A DNA stretch of 64,000 nt from an uncultured Holophagaceae bacterium (GTDB lineage: Bacteria; Acidobacteriota; Holophagae; Holophagales; Holophagaceae): assembly GCA_903937385.1 (NCBI GenBank), contig CAIZZF010000025.1, forward strand, positions 21,246-85,245, given 5' to 3'. A program made the position numbers and the translations under genes. A model generated the notes under the pieces. The model was given only the letters and a program-made list of their open reading frames with translations, was not told the DNA's origin and searched no databases. Below are positions 27,690-37,719 of the stretch, piece by piece; the stretch's first letter is position 1; each line of letters opens with the position of its first letter.

Positions 27690-28253
27690 ATGACTGCCAC
27701 GCAAGGCCACGCGGAGCCCCGCGTCAAGGCTCGCTACCACCAAGAGGTGGCTTCGAAGCTGAAGGAGGAGTTCGCCTTCACTTCGGCGATGCAGATCCCC
27801 CGTCTGCAGAAGATCGTCATCAACATGGGTGTTGGTGACGCGATCCAGAACATCAAGGTGCTCGACGTCGCCGTTGACGAGCTCAGCTCCATCGTTGGCC
27901 AGAAGGCCATCGTGCGCAAGGCCAAGAAGAGCGTCGCCCAGTTCAAGCTGCGCGCCGGCATGCCCATCGCCTGCATGGTGACCCTGCGCGGGCCCCGCAT
28001 GTGGGAGTTCTTCGACCGCCTCGTGACCCTGTCCCTGCCCCGTGTCCGTGACTTCCGTGGCGTGCCCACCAAGTCCTTCGACGGCCGCGGCAACTACACC
28101 CTGGGCCTGAAGGATCAGCTGATCTTCCAGGAAATCGACTATTCCAAGGTGGACAAGATGAAGGGGATGAACATCACCTTCGTGACCACCGCCAAGAATG
28201 ACGCCGAAGCGCGGGCCCTGCTGGGTCACCTCGGTATGCCCTTCCGCAAGTAG
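27690..28253 (+). CDS. rplE: 50S ribosomal protein L5
   Basis: L5 binds 5S rRNA and contacts P-site tRNA. The ATG at 27690 follows GGAGG (27680-27684) and gives [20 protein letters not shown]. The body has [34 protein letters not shown], and [19 protein letters not shown]. The protein has 187 residues with a slightly extended N-terminus. Its own strong ribosome-binding site allows independent translation after the repeat-filled gap. Confidence 0.96.
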   Translation: MTATQGHAEPRVKARYHQEVASKLKEEFAFTSAMQIPRLQKIVINMGVGDAIQNIKVLDVAVDELSSIVGQKAIVRKAKKSVAQFKLRAGMPIACMVTLRGPRMWEFFDRLVTLSLPRVRDFRGVPTKSFDGRGNYTLGLKDQLIFQEIDYSKVDKMKGMNITFVTTAKNDAEARALLGHLGMPFRK

Positions 28254-28270
28254 CCAAGGAGATCATACCG

Positions 28271-28456
28271 ATGGCCAAGATTTCCAAAATCGTCAAGGAT
28301 CAGCGCAAGCCGAAGTTCTCGACCCAGCACCGCAATCGCTGCAAGGTGTGTGGTCGGCCCCGAGGTTATCTGCGCAAGTTTGAACTCTGCCGTCTGTGCT
28401 TCCGGAAGCTCGCCCTCAACGGCGAACTGCCCGGCGTCCAGAAGTCAAGTTGGTAA
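28271..28456 (+). CDS. rpsZ: 30S ribosomal protein S14, zinc-binding type Z
   Basis: The short 61-residue S14 form binds zinc through [10 protein letters not shown] and CRLCFRKLA (two CxxC pairs). The start [17 protein letters not shown] fits the short type. It lies 17 bp after rplE. Together with zinc-type S4 and L36 it shows zinc-containing ribosomes under normal supply. Confidence 0.97.
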   Translation: MAKISKIVKDQRKPKFSTQHRNRCKVCGRPRGYLRKFELCRLCFRKLALNGELPGVQKSSW

Positions 28457-28468
28457 GGAGAGGGGACC

Positions 28469-28864
28469 ATGAACACCGATCCCATCGCTGACTACCTCAC
28501 CCGCATCCGTAACGGCATCATGGCCGGTCACGATGCCGTGGTGGTGCCTTCCTCGAAGATCAAGACCCAGCTCTGCGGCATCCTGAAGCAGGAAGGGTAT
28601 ATCCACTCCTACAAGGAAGTGGAGCACGAGGGCCGCTCTTACATCATCCTCAACCTGAAGTACGTGAAGGATAAGCAGAACGTGATCCACGGCCTCCGCC
28701 GCGTGTCCCGTCCCGGCCTTCGCATCTACACGGGCGCCCAGGATATCTCTGATGTGCACGGCGGCCTCGGCATCGCCATCCTGTCCACCCCGAAGGGTCT
28801 CCTGACGGGCAAGGACGCTCGGAAGCAGAACGTTGGCGGCGAAGTCCTCGCCCACGTCTGGTAA
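28469..28864 (+). CDS. rpsH: 30S ribosomal protein S8
   Basis: S8 is a primary 16S binder and in enterobacteria represses the spc operon. The 131-residue protein has DPIADYLTRIRNGIMAGHD, SYKEVEHEGRSYIILNLKY, and SRPGLRIYTGAQDIS. It ends in the conserved GGEVLAHVW. It is followed by a 48-bp spacer before rplF. Confidence 0.98.
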   Translation: MNTDPIADYLTRIRNGIMAGHDAVVVPSSKIKTQLCGILKQEGYIHSYKEVEHEGRSYIILNLKYVKDKQNVIHGLRRVSRPGLRIYTGAQDISDVHGGLGIAILSTPKGLLTGKDARKQNVGGEVLAHVW

Positions 28865-28912
28865 CCCATCCTGAAAAGGGCGGCAACCCCGCTCTCATCT
28901 AAGGAATAAACC

Positions 28913-29449
28913 ATGTCTCGAATCGGAAAGAAGCCCGTGACACTGCCCAAGGGCGTGACTGTCACCGTCACCGGGTCCGAGGCCGTCGTCGAAGGCGTCA
29001 AAGGCAAGCTTGTTTGCCCGATCCTTGGTGGGATCACGCTCGACATCCAGGCCGACTCCGTCACCCTGCTCCGCGCCAACGAAGAAGCCCAGACCCGTGC
29101 CTACCACGGCCTGACCCGCGCCCTCCTCAACAACGCCGTCGTCGGCGTGACCGAGGGCTGGAAGAAGGAACTGGACATCGTCGGCGTCGGCTACAAGGCC
29201 TCCATGGATGGCGCCAAGCTCCACCTGGAGCTCGGCTACAGCCACCCCATCAACTACGAAGCCCCCGCTGGCATCACGATGGCCGTCGAGAAGACCACCC
29301 ACATCGTGGTGACCGGCACCGACCGGCAGCTCGTGGGCCAGGTCGCCGCCGACATCCGGAAATACCGCAAGCCTGAGCCTTACAAGGGCAAGGGCGTCAT
29401 GTATACCGGCGAAGTCATCCGCCGCAAGGCCGGCAAGACCGGGAAGTAA
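28913..29449 (+). CDS. rplF: 50S ribosomal protein L6
   Basis: L6 lies near the GTPase centre. The 178-residue protein starts MSRIGKKPVTLPKGVTVTV and has two similar domains. GYKASMDGAKLHLELGYSHP and a C-terminal KPEPYKGKGVMYTGEVIRRK mark the family. The preceding TAAGGAATAAACC contains the ribosome-binding site. Confidence 0.98.
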   Translation: MSRIGKKPVTLPKGVTVTVTGSEAVVEGVKGKLVCPILGGITLDIQADSVTLLRANEEAQTRAYHGLTRALLNNAVVGVTEGWKKELDIVGVGYKASMDGAKLHLELGYSHPINYEAPAGITMAVEKTTHIVVTGTDRQLVGQVAADIRKYRKPEPYKGKGVMYTGEVIRRKAGKTGK

Positions 29450-29458
29450 GGGGAAACC

Positions 29459-29821
29459 ATGGCGAACTCAATCAACATTCGACGCGACAAGACCAAGGCC
29501 CGCATCCGCGGCCGCGTGAGCGGCACGCCCGAGCGGCCCCGTCTCACCATCTACAAGAGCCTGAAGCGCATCTATGTCCAGGCCGTGGACGACACCAAGG
29601 GCATCACCCTTGCCACCGCCAGCAGCCTGGAAAAGGACCTGCGCGCCTCTCTGAAGAACGGCGCCAACATCGAAGCCGCCAAGGCTGTCGGTGCCAGCAT
29701 CGCCGCTCGCCTGAAGGAGAAGGGCATCACCTCGGTGGTGTTCGACCGGAACGGCTACGTCTATCACGGCCGCGTCAAGGCGCTGGCTGACAGCGCCCGC
29801 GAAGCCGGGCTCCAGTTCTAG
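29459..29821 (+). CDS. rplR: 50S ribosomal protein L18
   Basis: L18 binds 5S rRNA with L5 and L25. The 120-residue protein contains [28 protein letters not shown], and the family ending [20 protein letters not shown]. It lies 9 bp after rplF. Confidence 0.97.
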   Translation: MANSINIRRDKTKARIRGRVSGTPERPRLTIYKSLKRIYVQAVDDTKGITLATASSLEKDLRASLKNGANIEAAKAVGASIAARLKEKGITSVVFDRNGYVYHGRVKALADSAREAGLQF

Positions 29822-29830
29822 GGGATGACG

Positions 29831-30355
29831 ATGGCGACTGCAGAGCTCAAAGAAAACAAGGACTCCCGCGGATCTGAAGGCGGGGAATTCAAGGACCAGG
29901 TCATCTACGTGGGCCGCGTCACCAAGGTGGTGAAGGGGGGCAAGAACTTCTCCTTCTCCGCGCTGGTGGTTGTGGGCGACGGGAATGGCAAGGTTGGCTT
30001 CGGCCTCGGCAAGGCCCTCGAAGTGCCCTCCGCAATCAAGAAGGGCATCGAGAGCGCCAAGCGCAACATGATCAGGGTTCCCCTCACCCCGACCGGCAGC
30101 CTGCCGCACCCGGTGCTGGGCAACTTCGGCTCCGGCAGCGTGCTGCTGAAGCCCGCCCCCGAGGGCACCGGCATCATCGCCGGCGCCGCGGTCCGCGCCA
30201 TCATGGAAGCTGCCGGCGTCCACAACGTGATGACCAAGAGCCTGGGCTCCTCCAATCCCCACAACGTGGTTCGCGCCACGTTCGAAGGGCTGAAGGAACT
30301 CATGGATCCCTACACGGTCCTGACCAACCGCGGTCTTGACCAGGCGGAGGCTTGA
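29831..30355 (+). CDS. rpsE: 30S ribosomal protein S5
   Basis: S5 helps accuracy and mRNA entry. The ATG at 29831 is preferred over the one at 29825 because AGGGGATG serves as its ribosome-binding site at proper distance. It gives 174 residues. [40 protein letters not shown] and [19 protein letters not shown] are family segments. It has a short acidic N-terminal extension. Confidence 0.96.
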   Translation: MATAELKENKDSRGSEGGEFKDQVIYVGRVTKVVKGGKNFSFSALVVVGDGNGKVGFGLGKALEVPSAIKKGIESAKRNMIRVPLTPTGSLPHPVLGNFGSGSVLLKPAPEGTGIIAGAAVRAIMEAAGVHNVMTKSLGSSNPHNVVRATFEGLKELMDPYTVLTNRGLDQAEA

Positions 30356-30356
30356 C

Positions 30357-30554
30357 ATGTCGCAATTCCTCGGCAAACAGGTGGTGATTACGCTCAAGCG
30401 TTCCATCATCTGCACCACTCCCAAGCACCGTGCCTTCATGCAGACCCTCTGCCTCAAGCGCCCCGGTGACACCCGCGAATGCGAATACACCCCCAACGTC
30501 CACGGGATGGTCAAGCTTGTCCCGCATCTCCTCGACGTCAAGGTGAAGGGGTAG
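30357..30554 (+). CDS. rpmD: 50S ribosomal protein L30
   Basis: The 65-residue protein starts one base after the rpsE stop. VVITLKRSIICTTPKHRAFM and TPNVHGMVKLVPHLLDVKV match the L30 pattern (two-strand, helix, conserved G-M-xxx-HL), although less closely than its neighbours match their families. Position between rpsE and rplO is canonical. Confidence 0.92.
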   Translation: MSQFLGKQVVITLKRSIICTTPKHRAFMQTLCLKRPGDTRECEYTPNVHGMVKLVPHLLDVKVKG

Positions 30555-30557
30555 GTC

Positions 30558-31019
30558 ATGAAACTCAACGAACTCAGGCCCGCAGAGGGCGCCACACAGA
30601 ACCGCAAGCGCGTCGGTCGCGGCAAGGGCTCCGGCCTGGGCAAGACCTCCGGCCGCGGTGAGAAGGGCCAGAAGTCCCGCAGCGGCTATCGCAGCAAGCG
30701 CGGCTTCGAAGGCGGCCAGATGCCTCTGGTCCGCCGCCTGCCCAAGCGCGGTTTCACCAACATCTTCGCTCCCGAGACGAAGGAAGTCCCGCTCAGCCTG
30801 ATCTCCATCCACTTCAAGGATGGCGACACGGTCTGCCTCGAGGCGCTCCGCGAGAAGAAGCTTGTCAACAGCCGCGTCGAGAAGATCGTGGTTCTGGCCA
30901 GCGGTGAGCTCACTTCCAAGGTGAACGTGGTCGCCGACCGCATCACCAAGGGTGCCCGGGAAGCCATCCTGGCCAAGGGCGGCACCATCCAGGAGCCCTG
31001 CGCGAAGTCCGCCGAGTAA
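30558..31019 (+). CDS. rplO: 50S ribosomal protein L15
   Basis: L15 is a late-assembly protein. The 153-residue protein starts MKLNELRPAEGATQNRKRVG, then the Gly/Lys/Arg-rich tail GRGKGSGLGKTSGRGEKGQK that penetrates rRNA, and a globular part with EGGQMPLVRRLPKRGFTN. It lies 3 bp after rpmD. Confidence 0.97.
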   Translation: MKLNELRPAEGATQNRKRVGRGKGSGLGKTSGRGEKGQKSRSGYRSKRGFEGGQMPLVRRLPKRGFTNIFAPETKEVPLSLISIHFKDGDTVCLEALREKKLVNSRVEKIVVLASGELTSKVNVVADRITKGAREAILAKGGTIQEPCAKSAE

Positions 31020-31025
31020 CGGCCG

Positions 31026-32381
31026 ATGAACCGCCTGAAAGACCTCTTCGCAAACCCGGAGCTGCGCAAGCGGCTCCTGTTCACCTTGGTGCTCCTGGCG
31101 ATCTATCGCCTGGGCGTGCACGTCAGCGTGCCTGGGGTGAACGCCGAGAACCTGCAGGCCGCGCTTCGCCGCGGGGCCGGCGGGCTCTTCGACGTCGTTG
31201 ATCTCTTCTCCGGTGGCGCCTTCAAGAAGTTCTCTGTCTTTGCCCTGGGTATCGCCCCCTACATCACCGCCAGCATCGTGCTGCAGCTGATGGGAGCCGT
31301 GGTGCCCTACCTGGAGAACCTCCAGAAGAAGGAAGGCGAGGCTGGACGCCAGAAGATCAACCAGTGGACCCGCTACCTCACCGTGGGCCTGGCCTTCGTG
31401 CAGGGCATGGGCATCGCGTCCCTGGCCCAGAGCCAGAACGCCCCGGGCCTCGAGGTGGTGACCACGACCCTCAGCCCGACCGCCTTCCGGCTCCTGGCAG
31501 CCTTCACGCTGTCCGTGGGCACCATCTTCGTCATGTGGATCGGTGAGCAGATCACCGAGCGCGGCATCGGCAACGGCATCTCGCTGCTGATCTTCGCCGG
31601 CATCGTGGCGGGCCTGCCCCAGGCGCTCACCACCATGACCGTCATGATCACCCAGTCCCTGAAGAACGCACCCAACGTGCCCCCTCCGGGCATCTTCATC
31701 CTGCTGATCGCGGCGATGACCGTGGTGCTGCTGGCCGTGGTGCTGGTCGAGAACGCCTACCGGCGCATCCCCATCCACTACGCCCGCCGGGCCGACTCGG
31801 CCGGCATGTCCAGTCAGCGCAGCAGCTATATGCCCCTGAAGGTGAACACCGCCGGCGTCATGCCCGTCATTTTCGCCAGCTCCGTGATCTTCTTCCCGGC
31901 CACCATCGCCCAGTTCACCCGCTGGGAGTGGCTGGCGAAGGCGGCCTCCTACCTCAGCCCGCAGACCCATTTCTGGATCTACACCCCGGTCTTCGTGGGC
32001 GTGGTGATCTTCTTCGCCTTCTTCTACACCAGCATCGTCTTCAACCCCGATGAGACTGCCGAGAACATGAAGCGCTCCGGCGGCTACATCCCGGGCATCC
32101 GTCCCGGCAAGGAGACCAGCATCTTCATGGACAGCATCCTGTCCAAGCTGACCTTCGTGGGCGCCATCTACCTGGCCCTGGTCTCCCTGGTTCCGCTCCT
32201 GATCACCAACAACATCCAGGGCCTGAACTTCTACTTCGGCGGCACCAGCCTGCTGATCGTGGTGGGCGTGGCCATGGACAGCGCGGCTCAGCTTGAGAGC
32301 CTGCTGGTCATGCGCCGGTATGACGGTTTCCTTGAGAAGGGCCGCATCCGCGGTCGCTCCACTCGCGGGGGTGCAGCATGA
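31026..32381 (+). CDS. secY: Protein translocase subunit SecY
   Basis: SecY is the ten-helix channel of the general secretion system in the inner membrane. The 451-residue protein starts MNRLKDLFANPELRKRLLFT and contains DLFSGGAFKKFSVFALGIAPYI-type plug and helix 2 sequence. EQITERGIGNGISLLIFAGI and the cytoplasmic loop RRIPIHYARR follow, and GGYIPGIRPGKET is the C5 loop that contacts SecA and ribosomes. Its stop overlaps the adk start by 4 bp. Confidence 0.98.
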   Translation: MNRLKDLFANPELRKRLLFTLVLLAIYRLGVHVSVPGVNAENLQAALRRGAGGLFDVVDLFSGGAFKKFSVFALGIAPYITASIVLQLMGAVVPYLENLQKKEGEAGRQKINQWTRYLTVGLAFVQGMGIASLAQSQNAPGLEVVTTTLSPTAFRLLAAFTLSVGTIFVMWIGEQITERGIGNGISLLIFAGIVAGLPQALTTMTVMITQSLKNAPNVPPPGIFILLIAAMTVVLLAVVLVENAYRRIPIHYARRADSAGMSSQRSSYMPLKVNTAGVMPVIFASSVIFFPATIAQFTRWEWLAKAASYLSPQTHFWIYTPVFVGVVIFFAFFYTSIVFNPDETAENMKRSGGYIPGIRPGKETSIFMDSILSKLTFVGAIYLALVSLVPLLITNNIQGLNFYFGGTSLLIVVGVAMDSAAQLESLLVMRRYDGFLEKGRIRGRSTRGGAA

Positions 32382-33037
32382 GCCTCATCGCCAACATCCT
32401 CCTCGGGGCCCCCGGCTCCGGGAAGGGCACCCAGGCCAAGCGCCTGGTGGAAACATTCTCTTTGACTCACCTGTCAACCGGTGACATTCTGAGAGATGCC
32501 GTTTCGAAAGGAACGGAGATCGGCCTTAGGGCGAAAGCCATTATGGCCGAGGGAAAACTGGTGGACGACGACACCGTCAACGGACTTGTCTTTGCGCGGC
32601 TGCTGGACGAGACCTCTGATGTGCTGTTCGACGGCTACCCACGCACCCTTCAGCAAGCTCAAGCCCTGGAAGACTTCCTCTCCTCCAAAGGCATGAAGGT
32701 CGGGCACGTGGTACTCGTTGATGTCCCCCAGGAAGTGCTGGAAGCCCGTGTGGTGGGCCGACGTGTCTGCAGCAACAATGCCTGCGGCGCCATCTACCAC
32801 CTGGAATCCAAGCCTCCCAAGCAGGCCGGTGTCTGCGAGCTGTGCGGAAGTCCCCTGAAGCACCGCTCTGATGACACCTCTGAAGCATTCAAGAGCCGGA
32901 TGGGCGAGTTCAACTCGACCTTCCAACCGCTCCTGGGCTTCTACAAGCACCGGCCGAACTTCACGAGCGCGGATGGCAACCGCGCCCCTGAGCTGGTGTT
33001 TGACACGCTGCGTCACGTCTTCGGAGAACACGCTTGA
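32378..33037 (+). CDS. adk: Adenylate kinase, zinc-lid form
   Basis: Adk interconverts ATP+AMP and 2 ADP. The 219-residue protein has the P-loop [10 protein letters not shown] (10-19), the AMP site LSTGDILR and [10 protein letters not shown]. The LID has cysteines C131, C136, C153 and C156. The first pair is spaced x4 (CSNNAC) rather than the usual x2. Third-position GC is visibly lower than in the neighbouring ribosomal genes. ATGA overlaps couple it to secY, and a TTGA overlap couples it to infA. The map gene often found here is absent. Confidence 0.97.
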   Translation: MSLIANILLGAPGSGKGTQAKRLVETFSLTHLSTGDILRDAVSKGTEIGLRAKAIMAEGKLVDDDTVNGLVFARLLDETSDVLFDGYPRTLQQAQALEDFLSSKGMKVGHVVLVDVPQEVLEARVVGRRVCSNNACGAIYHLESKPPKQAGVCELCGSPLKHRSDDTSEAFKSRMGEFNSTFQPLLGFYKHRPNFTSADGNRAPELVFDTLRHVFGEHA

Positions 33038-33252
33038 GCAAAGAAGAAGCCATTGAGCTCGAAGCCACAGTGGTCGAGGCTTTGCCGAATGCCGTGTTCC
33101 GGGTCGAACTGGAAAACAAACATCAAGTGCTGGCACATATTTCCGGAAAGATGCGCAAGAACTTCATCCGCATCCTCCCTGGTGACCGGGTACTCGTCGA
33201 GGTGACCCCTTACGATCTGACCCGTGGCCGCATCATCTACCGATTCAAGTGA
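33034..33252 (+). CDS. infA: Translation initiation factor IF-1
   Basis: IF-1 blocks the A site during initiation. The 72-residue OB-fold protein uses a TTG start inside the adk stop (TTGA). It contains [39 protein letters not shown] and [12 protein letters not shown], which define the family. Confidence 0.97.
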   Translation: MSKEEAIELEATVVEALPNAVFRVELENKHQVLAHISGKMRKNFIRILPGDRVLVEVTPYDLTRGRIIYRFK

Positions 33253-33265
33253 ACGAGAGGACACC

Positions 33266-33382
33266 ATGAAAGTACGGCCCTCCATCAAGAAGCTGTGCGA
33301 GCACTGCAAAGTGGTCCGCCGCGAAGGTATCAACCGGATCATCTGCAAGAAAAACCCCAAGCACAAGCAGCGTCAGGGTTAA
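33266..33382 (+). CDS. rpmJ: 50S ribosomal protein L36 (zinc form)
   Basis: This 38-residue protein starts [20 protein letters not shown]. Zinc ligands are C11, C14, C27 and H32 (C-x2-C-x12-C-x4-H). It sits between infA and rpsM as in most bacteria, with an AGAGGA ribosome-binding site. Confidence 0.97.
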   Translation: MKVRPSIKKLCEHCKVVRREGINRIICKKNPKHKQRQG

Positions 33383-33391
33383 GGAGAAACG

Positions 33392-33760
33392 ATGGCACGC
33401 ATCTCAGGTATTGATCTGCCCATCGGCAAGCGCATCGAGATCGCGCTCACCTACATTTACGGCATCGGGCGCTCCAAGGCGCACAGCATCCTGACTCGGG
33501 CGAAGGTCGACTTCGGCACCAAGGTCCGGGATCTGACCGAGGACGAGGTCGGTCGCATCCGCCGCGTCATTACCGCCGAAGAGACCGTGGAGGGCGACCT
33601 TCGCAAGAACATCTCCCTGGACATCAAGCGGCTCATGGACATCGGCTGCTACCGCGGCCTGCGTCACCGGAAGGGCCTCCCCGTCCGTGGCCAGCGCACG
33701 CACACCAACGCCCGCACCCGCAAGGGCAAGCGGCGCACCGTAGCCGGCAAGAAGAAGTAA
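33392..33760 (+). CDS. rpsM: 30S ribosomal protein S13
   Basis: S13 contacts P-site tRNA and the intersubunit bridge. The 122-residue protein has [34 protein letters not shown] and the basic tail [20 protein letters not shown]. It begins the alpha-operon part of the cluster. Confidence 0.98.
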   Translation: MARISGIDLPIGKRIEIALTYIYGIGRSKAHSILTRAKVDFGTKVRDLTEDEVGRIRRVITAEETVEGDLRKNISLDIKRLMDIGCYRGLRHRKGLPVRGQRTHTNARTRKGKRRTVAGKKK

Positions 33761-33772
33761 GGCGAGGAGCAC

Positions 33773-34180
33773 ATGGCAAAGACCCAGACCCGGACCGCCG
33801 GCAAGAAGGTGGTCAAGAAGAAGGAAAAGAAGAACGTTCCTCACGGCGTGGCTCACGTCCAGGCGTCCTTCAACAACACCATCATCTCCATCTCAGATCC
33901 GATGGGGAACATGCTCTGCTGGGCTTCCAGCGGCAACCAGAACTTCCGCGGCACCCGCAAGGGCACGCCCTTCGCAGCCCAGGTCGCCGCCGGCATTGCT
34001 GCCGAGGCCGCCAAGGAGCAGGGTGTCCGTTCAGTGGATGTTCGCGTCAAGGGTCCCGGAGCCGGTCGCGAGAGCGCCATCCGCGCCCTGAACGCAGCGG
34101 GCATCCAGGTGACCAGCATCCGCGACGTCACACCCATTCCCCACAACGGCTGCCGGCCGCCCAAGCGGCGCCGGGTTTAA
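33773..34180 (+). CDS. rpsK: 30S ribosomal protein S11
   Basis: S11 lines the mRNA exit platform. The 135-residue protein has a Lys-rich N-terminus, then [34 protein letters not shown] and the ending [12 protein letters not shown]. It lies 12 bp after rpsM. Confidence 0.98.
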   Translation: MAKTQTRTAGKKVVKKKEKKNVPHGVAHVQASFNNTIISISDPMGNMLCWASSGNQNFRGTRKGTPFAAQVAAGIAAEAAKEQGVRSVDVRVKGPGAGRESAIRALNAAGIQVTSIRDVTPIPHNGCRPPKRRRV

Positions 34181-34195
34181 GAGAGGAGGAGAGAC

Positions 34196-34828
34196 ATGGC
34201 ACGTTACACAGACGCCGTTTGCCGCCTCTGCCGCCGCGAGGGCATGAAGCTCTACTTGAAGGGCGAACGCTGCTTCAAGGAAAAGTGTTCCTTCGAGACC
34301 CGCAAAGGCAAGATCCCCGGCCAGCATGGCGCGGGGAAGATCAAGAAGCCCACTGGCTACGCCCTGCAGCTCCGCGAGAAGCAGAAGGTGAAGCGCATCT
34401 ACGGTGTGCTTGAGAAGCAGTTCCGCCACTACTTCGAGAAGGCTGACGCCAAGAAGGGCGTTACCGGCCACAACCTGCTGGGCTTCCTCGAGAGCCGCCT
34501 GGACAACGTGATCTTCCGCCTGGGCTTCGCGTCCAGCCGGTCTGCCGCGCGCCAGATGGTCATGCACGGCCACGTGCAGATCAACGGCAAGCGCGTGGAC
34601 ATCCCTTCCTACCAGGTCAAGCCTGGCCAGGTTGTCGAGCTGGGCCAGCGCGCCAAGGAGAATGACGGGATCAAGAGCTCCGTCGAGACCTCCGCCGGTC
34701 GTGGCATTCCCAAATGGCTGACGCTCGATGCCGCCGCCTTCAAGGGCCAGGTGCTAGCCACCCCGACCCGCGAGGACATCACCCTTGATATCAACGAGCA
34801 GCTGATCGTTGAACTGTATTCGAAGTAA
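34196..34828 (+). CDS. rpsD: 30S ribosomal protein S4 (zinc-binding form)
   Basis: S4 is a primary 16S binder and forms the mRNA entry. The 210-residue protein has a cysteine-bearing N-terminus, C9-x2-C12 plus C26 and C31 (CRLCRREG, CFKEKCSF), as in zinc-type S4. It also has GQHGAGKIKKPTGYALQLRE and the S4 RNA-binding domain LESRLDNVIFRLGFASSRSA. It lies 15 bp after rpsK. Confidence 0.97.
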   Translation: MARYTDAVCRLCRREGMKLYLKGERCFKEKCSFETRKGKIPGQHGAGKIKKPTGYALQLREKQKVKRIYGVLEKQFRHYFEKADAKKGVTGHNLLGFLESRLDNVIFRLGFASSRSAARQMVMHGHVQINGKRVDIPSYQVKPGQVVELGQRAKENDGIKSSVETSAGRGIPKWLTLDAAAFKGQVLATPTREDITLDINEQLIVELYSK

Positions 34829-34837
34829 GGGGGCAGG

Positions 34838-35809
34838 ATGCTGAACCTCAGCGATTTCCAGAGGCCGCGATTCGCGGAGGTGACCCCAGGGTCCCTCACG
34901 GACACCTACGGGGAGTTCGTGGCCTATCCCTTCGAGCGTGGCTTCGCCACGACCGTCGGGCACAGCGTCCGCCGGGTGCTGCTCAGCAGCATCCAGGGCG
35001 CCGCTGTCACCAACGTCCGCATCAAGGGCGTCATGCACGAGTTCACGACCCTTCCCGGCGTCTGGGAGGACATCACCCACGTCCTCCTGAACCTCAAGGA
35101 AGTGCCCTTCAAGCTGCACAGCAACGAGCCCCAGACGGTGACCATCTCCGCCAAGGGTGAGGGCGCCGTGACCTCCGCCGCCATCCGCTGCAACCAGAAC
35201 GTCGAAGTCGTGGACCCCAACATCCACATCGCGACCCTGGGCGAAGAGGGCGAGCTCGAGATCGAGATGCGCGTGCAGCTCGGTCGCGGCTTCATGACTG
35301 CCGACCGCAACCATGACGAGACTCTTGGTCTCGGATTCATCCCCATGGATGCCAACCACAGCCCCATCGTCCGTGTGAACTACATTGTCGAACCCGCCCG
35401 GGTGGGCCAGAGCACCGATTACGAAAAGCTCACCCTCCAGGTCTGGACCAACGGCGCCGTCAACCCCAAGGAAGCCGTCTCTGATGCGGCCCTCATCCTG
35501 CGCGACCACTTCCTGGTGTTCGCCCGTCAGGACGAGGACTTCACCGAGATGGAGATGGGCACCGCCACGCTTGGTGTCGAGGCCGCGAACACCTGGCTCG
35601 GCAAGTCCGTCGAAGAGCTCGAACTTTCCGTGCGGGCCAACAACTGCCTCCGCAACGCCAACATCACCACCATCGGCGAGCTGGTCCAGCGGACCGAGGC
35701 CGAGCTGATGAAAACCAAGAACTTCGGCAAGAAGTCGCTCCAGGAGATCAAGGACGAGCTCGCTCGTATCGGCCTCTCCCTCGGTATGCGGCTTGAGCAG
35801 GAAGTGTAA
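34838..35809 (+). CDS. rpoA: DNA-directed RNA polymerase subunit alpha
   Basis: Alpha dimerises to start RNA polymerase assembly. The 323-residue protein has the N-terminal dimerisation domain ([35 protein letters not shown]). A linker follows, then the C-terminal domain ([39 protein letters not shown]) that contacts UP elements and activators. It lies 9 bp after rpsD. Confidence 0.98.
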   Translation: MLNLSDFQRPRFAEVTPGSLTDTYGEFVAYPFERGFATTVGHSVRRVLLSSIQGAAVTNVRIKGVMHEFTTLPGVWEDITHVLLNLKEVPFKLHSNEPQTVTISAKGEGAVTSAAIRCNQNVEVVDPNIHIATLGEEGELEIEMRVQLGRGFMTADRNHDETLGLGFIPMDANHSPIVRVNYIVEPARVGQSTDYEKLTLQVWTNGAVNPKEAVSDAALILRDHFLVFARQDEDFTEMEMGTATLGVEAANTWLGKSVEELELSVRANNCLRNANITTIGELVQRTEAELMKTKNFGKKSLQEIKDELARIGLSLGMRLEQEV

Positions 35810-35818
35810 GGAGCCCCC

Positions 35819-36211
35819 ATGCGTCACAACGTTTCCGGCAAGCGCCTGGGCCGCACCACGAACCAGCGCAAGGCCCTCATGAAGAACCTCGCGACCGCCC
35901 TCATCGAGAGCGAGCGCATTCAGACCACCCTGGTGAAGGCCAAGGAGCTTCGCAGCTTCGTGGAGCCCTTCATCACCCTCGCGAAGTCCGACACGATCGC
36001 CAACCGCCGCCTGGCGATGGCTCGTCTCGGCAGCAAGGTCGCCGTCCAGAAGATCTTCGACGCCGACTTCCGCAAGCGCTTCGAGAGCCGTCCCGGCGGC
36101 TACACACGCATCCTCAAGATGGGCCATCGCCTCGGCGACGCGGCCGACATGGCCCTCATCGAGTTCGTGGACTACACCCTCCCCGAGCCCAAGGCCGAGG
36201 ACGCCGAGTAG
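35819..36211 (+). CDS. rplQ: 50S ribosomal protein L17
   Basis: L17 lies near the tunnel exit. The 130-residue protein starts [20 protein letters not shown] and contains [39 protein letters not shown] and an acidic tail. It is the last gene of the cluster, followed by a strong terminator. Confidence 0.98.
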   Translation: MRHNVSGKRLGRTTNQRKALMKNLATALIESERIQTTLVKAKELRSFVEPFITLAKSDTIANRRLAMARLGSKVAVQKIFDADFRKRFESRPGGYTRILKMGHRLGDAADMALIEFVDYTLPEPKAEDAE

Positions 36212-36229
36212 GCTGTCACCACCACACCT

Positions 36230-36257
36230 GAAACGCCCCGGCTCGCCGGGGCGTTTC
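36230..36257. terminator. Terminator of the ribosomal supercluster
   Basis: A perfect 12-bp stem (36230-36241 with 36246-36257), GC-rich at the top and A/T at the base, closes the tetraloop CTCG. GAAACG / CGTTTC at the base supports use from both sides; the convergent kinase gene ends 5 bp away. Confidence 0.88.
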
Positions 36258-36261
36258 GCTT

Positions 36262-37716
36262 TCAGCCGACCGTCCAGGAGTCGGACTCTTCCTCCTTGCT
36301 GAGGGGCAGCTCCGAGGTGCGCATCCGGCGTGAGCGCACCACGGTCACCGTGCACGGCGCCTGGGCGGCCACTTGACTGGAGACGCTGCCCAGCAGGGTG
36401 CGGCGCAGCGAGCTGGCGCGGGCGCCGAGGACCAGGTGATCGACCTGGTTCGAGCTGGTGTAATGCAGGATCGCCGAAGCGGGGTCCGTGGACTCGAGGA
36501 CATGAAAGCTGATGCGGCCTTCGTCCAGCTCCAGGGGGATCGCCCAGTTGCGCAGTTCCACCAGGCGCTGGTGGTGGATGTTCCGCCCCTGGGCGTCCAA
36601 GGTCTCATCCAGGGTGATGCGTCCCTGCTTGAGGACGTTCAGGCAGGCGACCCGGGCCCCGGGCAGAGTGGTGAGCATGCGCGCGACCATGGTGCGCAGG
36701 GTCTCGGCAATGGGGGCGGCCGCCGGAGAGAGATCGATGGCCACGGCCAGGATGGGTGCGTCCCCGTCATGTCGCGCGGGCGCCTTGGCCATGGCCGAGA
36801 CCTGGGGTTGCTCCCGGAACCGGCGGCGCAGGACCGTGGTGAAGGGATCCTGCTTCAGCTTCTCCGAGCGGGCCGTGAGCTTGACCTGATCCGGATGCTG
36901 CAGGGCCATGGCGAGGTGGGCGGCGGTGGGGTAGCGCCAGGCCGGGTGGACCTCCAGGCACCGGAGGATCACCTCCTGCAGCCAGGGCGGACAGTCGGGC
37001 TGCAGGCGCCGGGGGGGCACCGGATCGCGCCAGAGGCGCCGCTTCAGGCCCGCCAGGCGCTGGGGGTCGCCGAAGGGCCGCACGCCGGTCAGGAAGAAGT
37101 ACAGCAGGACACCCAGGGCGAACTGATCGCTGCGGGGGTCCCGGCGCTGGCCCAGGACCTGCTCCGGAGCCATGTAGGGCGCGGTGCCGTAGGGCAGCCG
37201 GAACTCCTCGCCCATCAGGTCCGGGAGCTCATCATGGTGGGAGAGGCCATAGTCGACGAGCACGATCTCGCCCGTGGGCCGGGTGAGCAGGTTGGAGGGC
37301 TTCACATCCAGATGCACCACATGCTGGCGGTGCAGGTCATCCAGGGCGAGGGCGATGCGGGTGCCCAGCTTCGCCACGGCCGGCCAGGGCAGGGGTAGCT
37401 CCGTCAGGAGCGGCAGCAGGGAGGCACCGGGGATGCGCTCCATGACCAGGTAGGGCTGGACATCGAAATCCCCCTGGGCGGCGAACCGGGGAACATGGGG
37501 CCCCGAGAGGCGCGGCAGGATCATCTGCTCCATCTCGAAGCCGACGATGGCCGCGGGATCGACGCCCTCGGACATGACGGGCACCTTCATCAGCAGCGGA
37601 AAGCCGTGGTCCGGGTGGGTCACAGACCAGATGGAGGCCATGCCGCCGCGGTGGATCCTCTCTCCGATCAGGAAGCCATCCAGCGTGCCTCCGGTCTCGA
37701 TGCGCGGCCCCGTCAT
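36262..37716 (-). CDS. Protein kinase fused to a universal-stress-protein (Usp)-like domain
   Basis: The 484-residue soluble protein has an N-terminal kinase domain: Lys44, Glu63, the catalytic loop HLDVKPSN (135-142, HLD replacing HRD), DYG for DFG at 155-157, and APE at 183-185. Changing Arg to Leu removes the RD-kinase arginine, so control by activation-loop phosphorylation is less likely. After residue 315 comes an alpha/beta domain beginning PILAVAIDLSP and ending LVLGARASSLRRTLLGSVSS, close to the Usp ATP-binding motif G-x2-G-x9-G-S. It starts 3 bp after the metallophosphoesterase, in the same operon. Targets are unknown. Confidence 0.87.
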   Translation of the reverse strand: MTGPRIETGGTLDGFLIGERIHRGGMASIWSVTHPDHGFPLLMKVPVMSEGVDPAAIVGFEMEQMILPRLSGPHVPRFAAQGDFDVQPYLVMERIPGASLLPLLTELPLPWPAVAKLGTRIALALDDLHRQHVVHLDVKPSNLLTRPTGEIVLVDYGLSHHDELPDLMGEEFRLPYGTAPYMAPEQVLGQRRDPRSDQFALGVLLYFFLTGVRPFGDPQRLAGLKRRLWRDPVPPRRLQPDCPPWLQEVILRCLEVHPAWRYPTAAHLAMALQHPDQVKLTARSEKLKQDPFTTVLRRRFREQPQVSAMAKAPARHDGDAPILAVAIDLSPAAAPIAETLRTMVARMLTTLPGARVACLNVLKQGRITLDETLDAQGRNIHHQRLVELRNWAIPLELDEGRISFHVLESTDPASAILHYTSSNQVDHLVLGARASSLRRTLLGSVSSQVAAQAPCTVTVVRSRRMRTSELPLSKEEESDSWTVG

Positions 37717-37719
37717 GGC